The notes under the pieces were generated by a model, which ran no database searches, had not been told where the DNA came from, and was given only the letters and a program-made list of their open reading frames with translations. Below, piece by piece: positions 27,653-35,756 of a stretch of 64,000 nucleotides of DNA; the first letter of the stretch is position 1, and each line of letters opens with the position of its first letter. Source of the stretch: BOG-908 sp965199235 (GTDB lineage: Bacteria; Pseudomonadota; Alphaproteobacteria; Acetobacterales; Acetobacteraceae). The DNA lies in NCBI GenBank assembly GCA_965199235.1, contig CBDAQU010000002.1:558001-622000 (forward strand). The letters are read 5' to 3'. A program made the translations under genes and the position numbers.

Positions 27653-27759
27653 CTAGAGCATGATCGCCTCAGGTTGATCCTCAACCACGGTACACAAGCT
27701 CGCCAAAACAGGGGGCTGGAGCCTGATCGCTTCGGCTGCCAGAAGCGATCAGGCTCCAG
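27653..27759 (+). repeat. mosaic repeat, modules A-B
   Basis: Module A starts CTAGAGCATGATCGCCTCAG at 27653 with the GGTTGA/TCAACC inner hairpin. Its far arm has drifted (CACAAGCTCGCC). Module B at 27716-27759 is a perfect hairpin: arms of 18 bases, CTGGAGCCTGATCGCTTC and its complement, around an eight-base loop. The array occupies the divergent gap between the CopD-like gene and the E1 gene and ends about 20 bases before the E1 start, so module B would form a hairpin in the E1 leader if transcription starts upstream of it. Confidence 0.88.
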
Positions 27760-27777
27760 CGCTTCGAGCGGAGGCAC

Positions 27778-30144
27778 ATGATGGACGCAGCGGAAACCGG
27801 CCAGACCCTTCAACGCCTGGACGCGCTGCGGCAGATCGAGCGCAAGCTGCTGTGGCTGTCGGCCTGGATGGTGCACAACGCCAACCACATCCGCCCCAAC
27901 CGCGACGGGCTGAAGGTGGGCGGCCACCAGGCGAGTTGCGCCTCGGTCGTCTCCATCATGACCGCGCTGTATTTTTCCGAGCTGCGCCCGCAGGACCGGG
28001 TCGCCGTCAAGCCGCACGCCTCCCCGGTGTTCCACGCCGCGAACTACCTGCTCGGGCGGCAGAGCGTGGCGCAGATGGAGGGCCTTCGCCGCTTCGGCGG
28101 CGCGCAGGCCTATCCGAGCCGGGTGAAGGACGGCGAGGAGGTGGATTTCTCCACCGGCTCGGTAGGCCTGGGCGTCGCCGCGACGAGTTTCGCCGCCCTG
28201 ATCCAGGATTACGTTCGCCTGCACGGGCTGCTGCCCGCCCATCTGCCGCCTGGCCGGCACATAGCGATCGCCGGCGATGCGGAGCTGGACGAGGGCAACA
28301 TCTACGAGGCCTTGCTGGAAGGCTGGAAGCACGACGTGCGCAACGTCTGGTGGATCGTGGACTACAACCGTCAGAGCCTCGACTCGGTGGTGCAGGACCG
28401 GCTGTTCGGACGGTTCGAGGGTCTGTTCGGCGACATGGGCTGGACGGTGGTGCGCATCAAGCACGGCCGGCTGCAGGCCGCCGCCTTCGCCCGGCCGGGC
28501 GGCGAGCTGTTGCGCGCCTGGATCGACGACTGCCCCAACAGCCTCTACGCCTCCCTCACCTTCCAGGGCGGGGCCGCGTGGCGCACCGCGCTGCTGGCCG
28601 ACCTCGGGCGCTCGGCAGAGCTGCGCGCCATCGTCGATCCGCTGAGCGACGCCGAGCTGTCGGCGCTGATGACCAATCTGGGCGGCCACGACATCGAGAC
28701 GCTGCTGGAGGCGTTCGCGGGCGCGGCCCAGGACGACCGGCCGACCTGCTTCATCGCCTACACCATCAAGGGCATGGGCCTGCCGTTCGCCGGCCACAAG
28801 GACAACCATTCCGGCCTGATGACGCGCGAGCAGATGGAGGTTTTTCGCGCCGAGATGCGAATCCGTCCCGGCCATGAATGGGATTCCTGGGAGGGCTTGA
28901 AGTCTTCTGCGGATGGGATGCAGCGTTTTGTGGCCGGCGTGCCGTTCGCAACCCCTCTCTCGCCGCAGGGCCGCGTCTTTGCGCCGCCTGCGATCGCGCT
29001 GCCTTCCGCCGTTCCGCTGGGTAAGCTCGCGGGCCGGACGCTCTCCACCCAGACCGGCTTCGGCGAGATACTGGGCGAGATCGGCCGCGCCGAGGGGCCG
29101 TGGCGCGAGGCTGCTGCGCGCATCGTGACGACCAGCCCCGACGTGACCGTTTCCACCAGCCTGGGGCCGTGGGTAAACCGCCGCGGGCTGTTCGACCGCC
29201 ACACGCGCAACGACGTGTTCCGCGACACCAAGGTGGCCAGCATGCAGCGCTGGGGCATGAGCCCGTCCGGCCAGCACATCGAGCTCGGGATCGCGGAGCA
29301 GAACCTGTTCCTGCTGCTGGGGGCGGCCGGGTTGAGCCATGCGCTGAACGGCGCGCGGCTGCTGCCTGTGGGCACGGTCTACGACCCCTTCGTCAACCGC
29401 GGCCTCGATGCGCTGATCTACGCCTGCTACCAGGATGCTCGCTTCCTGCTGGTGTCCACGCCGTCCGGCATCAGCCTGGCGCCGGAGGGCGGGCAGCACC
29501 AGTCGGTGAACACGCCGCTGCTGGGCATGGCGCTGGACCGGCTGGCGAGTTTCGAGCCGGCCTACGTCGACGAGCTCGCCATCATGCTGCGCTGGGCGCT
29601 GGAGCACATGCAGAAGCCGGACGGCTCGGCGGTGTGGCTGCGCCTGTCCACCCGCGCCCTGCCGCATCGCGCCCGCGCGCTGGATGCGGCGGCCGTGATC
29701 GCCGGGGCGCATTGGGTGGTGCCGCCCGGCGAGGGGGCGCCGCTCGCGCTGGCCTACCAGGGTCCGCTGGCGGCCGAAGCCGAAGCCGCCTTCGAGGTGG
29801 TGCGCGAGGAGGCACCGGATGCCGGGCTGCTGGCCGTGACGAGTCCGGACCGCCTGCACGCCGGCTGGCTTGCCGCGGCGCGCGCGCGGCGGGAGGGCGG
29901 TTCGACGGTGAGCCACGTTGAGGCGCTGCTGGCGCCGATGGCTTCGGGCAGCGCGGTCGTGACGATCCTGGACGGGCACCCGGCGGCGCTGGCCTGGCTG
30001 GGCGCGATACGCGGGCAGCGCGTGGTGCCGCTGGGCGTGGACCGCTTCGGGCAGAGCGGCGACATCCCGGACCTGTACGGCGAGTACGGGCTGGACGAGA
30101 GCGCCATACTGGACGCGTGCGCGCAGGCTCTACTGGCTTCGTAG
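27778..30144 (+). CDS. thiamine-diphosphate enzyme, AceE/transketolase-like E1
   Basis: 788 residues. GGAGG at 27770-27774 is six bases before the second of two tandem ATGs (27781), which may be the true start. The thiamine-diphosphate site is clear: AIAGDAELDEGNIYEALLEG near residues 164-182, closing with NRQSLD near 197-202, and the pyrimidine domain follows (ELGIAEQNLFLLLGAAGLS). Overall order matches homodimeric pyruvate dehydrogenase E1 (AceE) but is about 100 residues shorter than the usual 890. No E2 or E3 gene is adjacent, so it may use another 2-oxo acid or act as a transketolase-type enzyme. Confidence 0.8.
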   Translation: MMDAAETGQTLQRLDALRQIERKLLWLSAWMVHNANHIRPNRDGLKVGGHQASCASVVSIMTALYFSELRPQDRVAVKPHASPVFHAANYLLGRQSVAQMEGLRRFGGAQAYPSRVKDGEEVDFSTGSVGLGVAATSFAALIQDYVRLHGLLPAHLPPGRHIAIAGDAELDEGNIYEALLEGWKHDVRNVWWIVDYNRQSLDSVVQDRLFGRFEGLFGDMGWTVVRIKHGRLQAAAFARPGGELLRAWIDDCPNSLYASLTFQGGAAWRTALLADLGRSAELRAIVDPLSDAELSALMTNLGGHDIETLLEAFAGAAQDDRPTCFIAYTIKGMGLPFAGHKDNHSGLMTREQMEVFRAEMRIRPGHEWDSWEGLKSSADGMQRFVAGVPFATPLSPQGRVFAPPAIALPSAVPLGKLAGRTLSTQTGFGEILGEIGRAEGPWREAAARIVTTSPDVTVSTSLGPWVNRRGLFDRHTRNDVFRDTKVASMQRWGMSPSGQHIELGIAEQNLFLLLGAAGLSHALNGARLLPVGTVYDPFVNRGLDALIYACYQDARFLLVSTPSGISLAPEGGQHQSVNTPLLGMALDRLASFEPAYVDELAIMLRWALEHMQKPDGSAVWLRLSTRALPHRARALDAAAVIAGAHWVVPPGEGAPLALAYQGPLAAEAEAAFEVVREEAPDAGLLAVTSPDRLHAGWLAAARARREGGSTVSHVEALLAPMASGSAVVTILDGHPAALAWLGAIRGQRVVPLGVDRFGQSGDIPDLYGEYGLDESAILDACAQALLAS

Positions 30145-30757
30145 CCCGTATTGCTGTTGGACGATGCGGGTCTCGCAAGCGCGCGGTCACCGTTGTGCGT
30201 CGTCCCTCCGCATCGCGCAACGGCGCGGCACGGGCTGCGCGTGCTTTCTCGCCTGACGTGTGCCGGACGCCGGGGTACGATCGGCAATCGACACGTACGG
30301 CAGTGGCACATGCGGCAGTCGTAGCGGCGCAACCTGCAGCGATTGGACCGGTTTCGCGCAGAGTCTCCCGCGAGTAGGCGGACCTCACACCGGTTTAGGC
30401 CTTGCTTTGGCGAGCGGTATCGTCACTCCGACTATTGCAGTCTGCGTGTATTGCTCAAGAGCATGGTCGCTTCGGGTTGGTCTTCAACCACGATGAACAT
30501 GCTCGCCAAATCAAGGAGCTGGAGCCTGATCACTTCGGCTACCAAAAGCGATCAGGCCCGAGAGTCTCTAGGCTGACGTGAAAGCGGTCTGGCCTTTGTT
30601 TCGATGAGCAATATCACTTCGACTGTCCCAGCCTGCGTGACATTGCTCCGATGTACAGGCTCACGCTCCATGCAATAGATGACTTGCCGGCTTCCGTGCT
30701 ATTAAGAATGAATTTAGGTTTTGATGTTTTCTTGATAGTGTAAGATTCGAGGAAAAC
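30145..30757. other. gene-free gap filled by repeats
   Basis: This 610-base gap has no supported gene; short frames in it translate repeat sequence. Bases 30345-30652 are a compound mosaic repeat. The stretch 30150-30340 has no recognisable feature, and 30655-30757 becomes AT-rich and probably holds the promoter of the GAF-GGDEF-EAL gene. Confidence 0.6.
30345..30652. repeat. mosaic repeat, compound D'-C'-A-B-C' array
   Basis: Module D in reverse (30345-30397; GACCGGTTTC ... ACCGGTTTAG with the inner stem around GAGTAGGCGGAC) is followed by reverse C (30398-30456; GTCACTCCGACTATTGCAG). Forward A (30458-30510) has GAGCATG/CATGCTC arms, forward B (30519-30562) is a diverged copy, and a second, more diverged reverse C (30575-30652) ends CGTGACATTGCTCC. 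The mixed orientation shows the modules move or recombine independently. Confidence 0.82.
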
Positions 30758-32620
30758 ATGCCTGCCGCGCAATTGCCGCAATGTGAGGATGAACGGCTTA
30801 GAGCTCTTGCAGGGTTAAACATCCTTGAGCCGGGAAGTGATCTTGGCTTTGAAATCTTTCCCTTGCTCGCGAGCAAAGTCTTTGACACGCCAGGCGCCGC
30901 GATCACTTTTATCGACCACGATACCCAATGGTACAAGGCCGGCGTCGGATTGTCGGGGCGTTCGGATCCACGAACACATTCCATATGCGAGTACGCGCTC
31001 CTGCATCCGCTCGAAATTCTCTACATCCCGGACACGACTATCGATCCTCGTGTCTCGGACAATCCCTGTGTGGTTCGCGATGGGGGTATCCGGTCCTACG
31101 CGGGCGCGGCGATCTCTGGACCGACTGGCATGCCCCTCGGTGCGCTGTGCGTGTACGATCACGTACCCCGTACGTTTTCCAGTGAGAGGCTTGAGCAGCT
31201 CAAATACATGGCGATTGGTGTCGAAGGCGCGATCAGATTACATGCGGCCGGTGAGGAGCACCGGCTACGTTCGATGACAGACGGACTCACGGGCGTCGGC
31301 AACCGATCGAGCTTCGATCATCGCCTGCAGCAGAAAATTGCGGCTTGCCAGCGTGACCCGAAGCGCAGTATTGCGCTGCTGTCAATCGACCTAGACCAGT
31401 TCAAGTCTGTTAGCGACCTGTTTGGGCACGCTGGCGGCGATCTTGCGCTGCAGGAAGCTGCTAAACGTCTCAGTGCGGCTCTCAGCACCCGCGACAGCGT
31501 CTTCCGCGTGGGCGGAGACGAGTTCAGCGTTATCGTCGATATTTCAGACAACATTGGCGCTGAGATTGTTGCCCACAGGATCCAGTCGGCTTTCGCAAAG
31601 CGGTTTTGCATCGACCAGCGTCTGGTTCCCTTGAGGGCCTCGATAGGTGTCGCCGTTTACCCGAACGATGCAGCCTGCGCCAATACACTGGCTGCTCGCG
31701 CGGACACTTCCTTGTATGCCGCAAAACGCAGCGGCGGGGGCGCCACGATCTTTGCGCGCTCAGAAGCCGTTGCAGGTAGTCGGGGATTTGGCAGGCAGGA
31801 GATGCAGCGTGAGTTGTATTCGACCCTCATTCCGTCAGGCAATGAGCCATTCCGATTGGCAATGCAGCCGATTGTCCACGCCGACTCTGGCGCACTCACA
31901 GGGTTCGAGGCTTTGATCCGCTGGCCACGCGAGGACGGGAACATGATGTTGCCAGGAGATTTCATTCCAACAGCGGAGGCGACAGGACTCATCGTTCAGC
32001 TCGATCGTTGGGTCATCGACCGAGCCTGCCGAAGAGCTGTAACGTTCCCCAGTCATTTGACAATCTCATGCAACGTGTCGGCAGCCAACTTCCTATCAGG
32101 TCATCTAGTAGCAGACGTATGCAAAGCCCTAAGCCGGTATGGGGTCGAGCCTAACAGGCTGAAGCTGGAAGTTACTGAGACCATTCTTCTGCGAGACGCT
32201 AAGCGTGTTAGGTCCATAATGCTAGAGCTGCGCGGCCTCGGCATCGACGTCATATTGGACGACTTCGGTACGGGGAACGCGTCGATTGCTTACCTGCGTG
32301 ACTATCCGTTCAATGGGATCAAGATCGACAAGAGCTTCGTATCTCAGCTGGAAATCGACTCGCGTCGCCGAGTTTTTATCAGGGCAATTCTCGATATGGC
32401 CCGGTCACTCAATCTGACCGTGACTGCGGAGGGAGTGGAGACTGTCGGTCAACGACGTCTTCTGCATCAAAAGAAGGTTGACCTCATCCAAGGATACTTG
32501 ATGGGTAGGCCAATGTTGGAGGACGTCGTGGGTGATTACCTCTACGAGAGAAACACGTCAGACCTATCCGGACCAAACCTCAGCGCCCTACCGCCCGGAT
32601 CCTGTCCGGTAAATGCCTGA
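30758..32620 (+). CDS. GAF-GGDEF-EAL cyclic-di-GMP signalling protein
   Basis: 620 residues, soluble. GAF domain about 15-165 (WYKAGVGLSGRSD ... HSICEYALLHP), GGDEF domain about 168-335 with an intact RVGGDEF at 250-256, EAL domain about 355-600. The phosphodiesterase residues are all present: EALIRW (384), Asn in SCNVSAANF, Glu in LEVTET, DDFGTG (501), Lys in IKIDKSF, AEGVET (557) and Gln in QGYLMGRP. The inhibitory RxxD site before GGDEF is lost (Arg replaced by Ser 243). Both cyclase and phosphodiesterase activity are possible. Codons use many more A/T third bases than neighbours, suggesting transfer. A BLUF gene follows 60 bases downstream. Confidence 0.93.
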   Translation: MPAAQLPQCEDERLRALAGLNILEPGSDLGFEIFPLLASKVFDTPGAAITFIDHDTQWYKAGVGLSGRSDPRTHSICEYALLHPLEILYIPDTTIDPRVSDNPCVVRDGGIRSYAGAAISGPTGMPLGALCVYDHVPRTFSSERLEQLKYMAIGVEGAIRLHAAGEEHRLRSMTDGLTGVGNRSSFDHRLQQKIAACQRDPKRSIALLSIDLDQFKSVSDLFGHAGGDLALQEAAKRLSAALSTRDSVFRVGGDEFSVIVDISDNIGAEIVAHRIQSAFAKRFCIDQRLVPLRASIGVAVYPNDAACANTLAARADTSLYAAKRSGGGATIFARSEAVAGSRGFGRQEMQRELYSTLIPSGNEPFRLAMQPIVHADSGALTGFEALIRWPREDGNMMLPGDFIPTAEATGLIVQLDRWVIDRACRRAVTFPSHLTISCNVSAANFLSGHLVADVCKALSRYGVEPNRLKLEVTETILLRDAKRVRSIMLELRGLGIDVILDDFGTGNASIAYLRDYPFNGIKIDKSFVSQLEIDSRRRVFIRAILDMARSLNLTVTAEGVETVGQRRLLHQKKVDLIQGYLMGRPMLEDVVGDYLYERNTSDLSGPNLSALPPGSCPVNA

Positions 32621-32680
32621 CACTGGATTCGGTGTTGGACGAGCAAGAGTCCCCCCTCAAGCTGCAAGGTATCTAAAATA

Positions 32681-33190
32681 ATGTCTTTCCGCCGTTTGAT
32701 GTATTGCAGTTCGACTACGATATTCAAGTCAGACCGATTCGAGTTCGAGTTCGACGAGCTTGTTAAACAGTCTCGCTCGAACAATGACCGCGATAACATC
32801 ACCGGGTGTCTTGTCTACAGCTCGCTCAGCTTCGTTCAGATGTTGGAGGGGCCTGACGAGCAAGTCTTGAAAACGTTTGCAAGGATTCAACGTGATCGTC
32901 GCCACAAGAACGTGTACCTCCTACAGTCTGAGTCCGCTCATCGGCGAGTATTTGAGCACTGGTCAATGCTGTTCCACAAAAGCGATTGCGATCAGCTCTC
33001 CTTCAAAAGTGGTCTAGCTTTTCGAACCATGCTGCAATGTGACGACCTCGATCGCGACAGTGTTTTAGAGCTCATGACGTCAACCGTTTCGGCAGAGAGC
33101 CGTCGTTTGGAAAACGTTATCAGGCTTAACCAACCGGAGTCGAGTATTCCAGCGCGCCAAGAGATGTTCAAGCCCATGAGCCAACACTGA
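32681..33190 (+). CDS. BLUF-domain blue-light photoreceptor
   Basis: 169 residues; residues 1-100 are a BLUF domain, which binds FAD and senses blue light. The photocycle residues match AppA spacing: Tyr8 (LMYCSS), Asn35 (RSNND), Gln53 (SFVQMLEGP), Trp94 and Met96 (EHWSML). NITGCLVYS and QMLEGP are the usual family signatures. The C-terminal 70 residues are helical/polar with no output domain, so this is a short BLUF protein that must act through a partner. The nearest candidate is the GAF-GGDEF-EAL protein encoded 60 bases upstream, and both genes share the same A/T-richer composition. Confidence 0.92.
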   Translation: MSFRRLMYCSSTTIFKSDRFEFEFDELVKQSRSNNDRDNITGCLVYSSLSFVQMLEGPDEQVLKTFARIQRDRRHKNVYLLQSESAHRRVFEHWSMLFHKSDCDQLSFKSGLAFRTMLQCDDLDRDSVLELMTSTVSAESRRLENVIRLNQPESSIPARQEMFKPMSQH

Positions 33191-33417
33191 AGGTCACCAA
33201 GATGGAAATCGTCAAGCTGTGCAGCCAGGAGTAGACCTGTAGTGGACTTATCAAAGCCCAAAGGAGTCGAGTGGCGATAGCTCGCCTGGCAACTACACCT
33301 TTCTCATGGTTGATTGATGCTGGTTTGAGCGAGGCCGGAACAATGTTCGTCGTCGTGAAGCAGCCGGAACAGCGCGCGGGTGGCCTGATCGAGTCTGCAC
33401 ATCACTCTGGCTCGTGA

Positions 33418-33538
33418 AAGGCAAGCGCTCCTTTTTGCAAAAAGGACCAAAAACCTTTGTTCATCTGACCCGCGACAGCCGGACAAAGGTTTTTTGCTTC
33501 TTTTTTGCAAAAAAGAAGGACTTGCCTTCGGTTTGAAG
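33418..33538. repeat. palindromic element, family E, copy 1
   Basis: About 121 bases bounded by AAGGCAAG and CTTGCCTT. Inside are a perfect palindrome CCTTTTTGCAAAAAGG (33430-33445), a 12-base stem AAAAACCTTTGT/ACAAAGGTTTTT (33449-33460 with 33483-33494) and a second, 22-base palindrome around TTTTTTGCAAAAAA (33497-33518). A related element in the other orientation is at 61.45 kb. The strong stems followed by T runs could also stop transcription in both directions. Confidence 0.8.
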
Positions 33539-33673
33539 TATGTCGATCCCGAGGCCGATTGGTATGACAACGTCCTTAGTAACGACAGCTAGGCCGTAGC
33601 CCGTCCTGCTCTTGGGCAAGGTGGGTCCCGTGAAAGGTTGGTCCAGTGTCCGACGGACGAACGAAAGATTCTC

Positions 33674-33721
33674 GCCAGATCTTATTGAGGCCAGATCTTA
33701 TTGAGGCCAGATCTCATTGAG
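33674..33721 (+). repeat. three tandem 16-base repeats
   Basis: GCCAGATCTTATTGAG occurs twice, then once with a single change (CTC for CTT), head to tail. No spacer structure is present, so it is not a CRISPR. The position about 125 bases before htpG leaves a regulatory role open. Confidence 0.85.
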
Positions 33722-33846
33722 GATGGCGGAAGGCAGCCACCCTACCTCGCACACTTCCGCACCGCGCAAGAGCGCAGTACGGACTGCGACGCTTGCTTAG
33801 GCGACCGGCCCTCCCCAACTCGCGCGCTCAGGAGGACCCTAGCCCG

Positions 33847-35700
33847 ATGAGCGAAACCACCACCCCAGACGCATCCGCCCCCGAACGGCACCAGTTCGGC
33901 GCAGAAGTCGGGCGACTGCTCGATCTTGTCGTTCACTCCCTCTACTCCGAGCGCGAAATTTTTCTGCGCGAGCTGGTGGCCAACGCGGCGGACGCCACCG
34001 ACCGGCGGCGGTTCGAGGCGCTGACCGATCCGGCGCTCAGCCTGCCGGAGGGCGCGGGCGTGCGGGTGCTGCCGGACAAGGAGGCGCGCACGCTGACCAT
34101 CGAGGACCAGGGCATCGGCATGACGCGGGAGGAGCTGGCGCAGAACCTCGGCACCATCGCGCGCTCCGGCACCCGCGCCTTCGCCAGCACGCTTGAGGGC
34201 GCCTCCGACGAGAAGCCGTCGCTCATCGGCCAGTTCGGCGTGGGGTTCTACGCCGCGTTCATGGTGGCCGACCGGGTAGAGGTGACGTCGCGCAAGGCGG
34301 GCGGCGATGGCTCGACCTGGCTCTGGGCGTCGGACGGGCGCGGCGACTACACGCTGGCGCCGGCCGAGCGCGACGCGCCGGGCACCACCATCGTGCTGCA
34401 CATGAAGGCGGACGCCGACGAGTACCTGGAGCCGTACCGGCTGGAGACGGCAATCCGCAAGTGGGCCGACCACATCGCCCTGCCGATCACGGTGGCACGC
34501 GACGGCAAGGATCAGCCCGCCAACGACGGTACCGCGCTGTGGCGCAAGCCGAAATCGGAGGTGACGGAGGAGGCCAGCAACGAGCTGTACCGCCACCTCG
34601 GCCACTACTTCGATACGCCCTGGGCGACGCTGCAGTGGCGCGCCGAGGGTGCGCTCGAATTTTACGCCCTGCTGTTCTTCCCGGGCGCCAAGCCGTTCGA
34701 CCCGGTGGAGGGCGACCGCACCAGCCATGTGCGCCTGCACGTCAAGCGCATGTTCATCACCGACGACGCCAAGCTGCTGCCGGACTGGCTGCGTTTCGTG
34801 CAGGGCGTGGTCGATACCGAAGACCTGCCGCTGAACGTGAGCCGCGAAATGCTGCAGGCGACCCCGGTGCTGGCCAAGATTCGCAAGGCGGTCACCAACC
34901 GCGTGCTGAGCGAGCTGAAGACCCGCGCCAAGGATGCTGAGTCCTACGCCAAGTTCTGGGAAAACTTCGGGCCGGTGATGAAGGAGGGGCTGTGGGACGA
35001 CACCGAACACCGCGCCACCCTGTCCGAGCTGATGCGGTTCCGCTCCAGCACCCAGGAAGGTTTTACATCGTTCGCCGATTACGTGTCGCGCATGAAGCCC
35101 GAGCAGGAAGCGATCTACATCCTTGTCGGCGAGGACGAGGCCAGCCTGCCCGGCTCGCCGCAGCTCGAGGGTTTCAAGTCGCGCGGCGTGGAAGTGCTGC
35201 TGCTGTCCGACCAGGTGGACGCGTTCTGGCCGGAGCGGATGAGCGAGTACGAGGGCAAGGCCATCCGCAGCGTGACGCAGGGCGCTGCCGACCTGTCGAA
35301 ATTCGCCGCCGCCGAGCAGACGGGCGAGGCGGCGGACGTCACCAAGCTGGTCGAGGCGCTGAAGGCGGCGCTGGGCACCCAGGTGGACGACGTGCGGGCG
35401 ACCGACCGCCTGGTGGACAGCGCGGTGGTCCTGGCGGCCAAGGCAGCCGGGCCGGACCTGCAGATGCAGCGGCTGCTGCGCCGCACCGGCCGCGCGCCGA
35501 TGGGCATGACGGGTGGCGCGCCGGTGCTGGAAATCAACCCGCGCCACCGGCTGATCGTGTCGCTGGCCGCACGCGCGGAGCAGGGCGAGGCGTTGGGCGA
35601 CCAGGCGGCGACGCTGCTGGACCTTGCGCGCGTCCAGGATGGCGAGGCGCCGCACGATCCGGCGGCGTTCGCGCGGCGGGTGGCGGACGCTTTGGCATAA
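33847..35700 (+). CDS. htpG: molecular chaperone HtpG (Hsp90)
   Basis: 617 residues, close to E. coli HtpG (624). The ATP-binding domain opens FGAEVGRLLDLVVHSLYSER and shows LRELVANAADA, the adenine-contacting EDQGIGMTREEL, and IGQFGVGFYAAFMVADRV. The middle domain contains LPLNVSREMLQ. GGAGGA ten bases before the ATG at 33847 supports this start; an open frame to 33793 is less likely. It is a cytosolic dimeric chaperone, often heat-induced. The gene converges with hom, separated by a hairpin. Confidence 0.96.
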   Translation: MSETTTPDASAPERHQFGAEVGRLLDLVVHSLYSEREIFLRELVANAADATDRRRFEALTDPALSLPEGAGVRVLPDKEARTLTIEDQGIGMTREELAQNLGTIARSGTRAFASTLEGASDEKPSLIGQFGVGFYAAFMVADRVEVTSRKAGGDGSTWLWASDGRGDYTLAPAERDAPGTTIVLHMKADADEYLEPYRLETAIRKWADHIALPITVARDGKDQPANDGTALWRKPKSEVTEEASNELYRHLGHYFDTPWATLQWRAEGALEFYALLFFPGAKPFDPVEGDRTSHVRLHVKRMFITDDAKLLPDWLRFVQGVVDTEDLPLNVSREMLQATPVLAKIRKAVTNRVLSELKTRAKDAESYAKFWENFGPVMKEGLWDDTEHRATLSELMRFRSSTQEGFTSFADYVSRMKPEQEAIYILVGEDEASLPGSPQLEGFKSRGVEVLLLSDQVDAFWPERMSEYEGKAIRSVTQGAADLSKFAAAEQTGEAADVTKLVEALKAALGTQVDDVRATDRLVDSAVVLAAKAAGPDLQMQRLLRRTGRAPMGMTGGAPVLEINPRHRLIVSLAARAEQGEALGDQAATLLDLARVQDGEAPHDPAAFARRVADALA

Positions 35701-35733
35701 AGAAACTTGGTCTGGGCCAACTGGCCGCAGCGC

Positions 35734-35756
35734 GGTCAGGGGCAGAGCCCCTGGCC
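35734..35756. terminator. convergent terminator-like hairpin, htpG/hom
   Basis: CAGGGGC, loop AGA, GCCCCTG with flanking GG/CC extensions, between the converging htpG and hom genes and touching the hom stop codon. A T run is missing, so termination is inferred from position and stem strength only. Confidence 0.5.

Larger units (their letters stand above)
33191..33846. other. gene-free gap with palindromic element and tandem repeat
   Basis: No gene is supported in these 656 bases. Contents are a palindromic element (33418-33538), a triple 16-base direct repeat (33674-33721) and a last stretch with the htpG ribosome site. The parts at 33200-33415 and 33540-33670 look like degraded coding DNA, but no family could be read from any frame. 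Confidence 0.6.

Noticed and set aside
27496..29979. 827-codon frame on the - strand opposite the E1 gene
   Set aside because: It overlaps both the CopD-like gene and the E1 gene and its composition is shadow-like.
30117..30496. Short frames in the repeat-filled gap after the E1 gene
   Set aside because: They translate repeat modules and lack ribosome sites or conserved features.
33304..33570. 88-codon - strand frame across the palindromic element
   Set aside because: More than a third of it is the repeat itself; the rest shows no family.
33674..33721. CRISPR array
   Set aside because: The three 16-base units are directly adjacent with no spacers, and no cas genes are present.
33742..35655. 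637-codon frame on the - strand opposite htpG
   Set aside because: Antisense to a highly conserved chaperone, no motif of its own.
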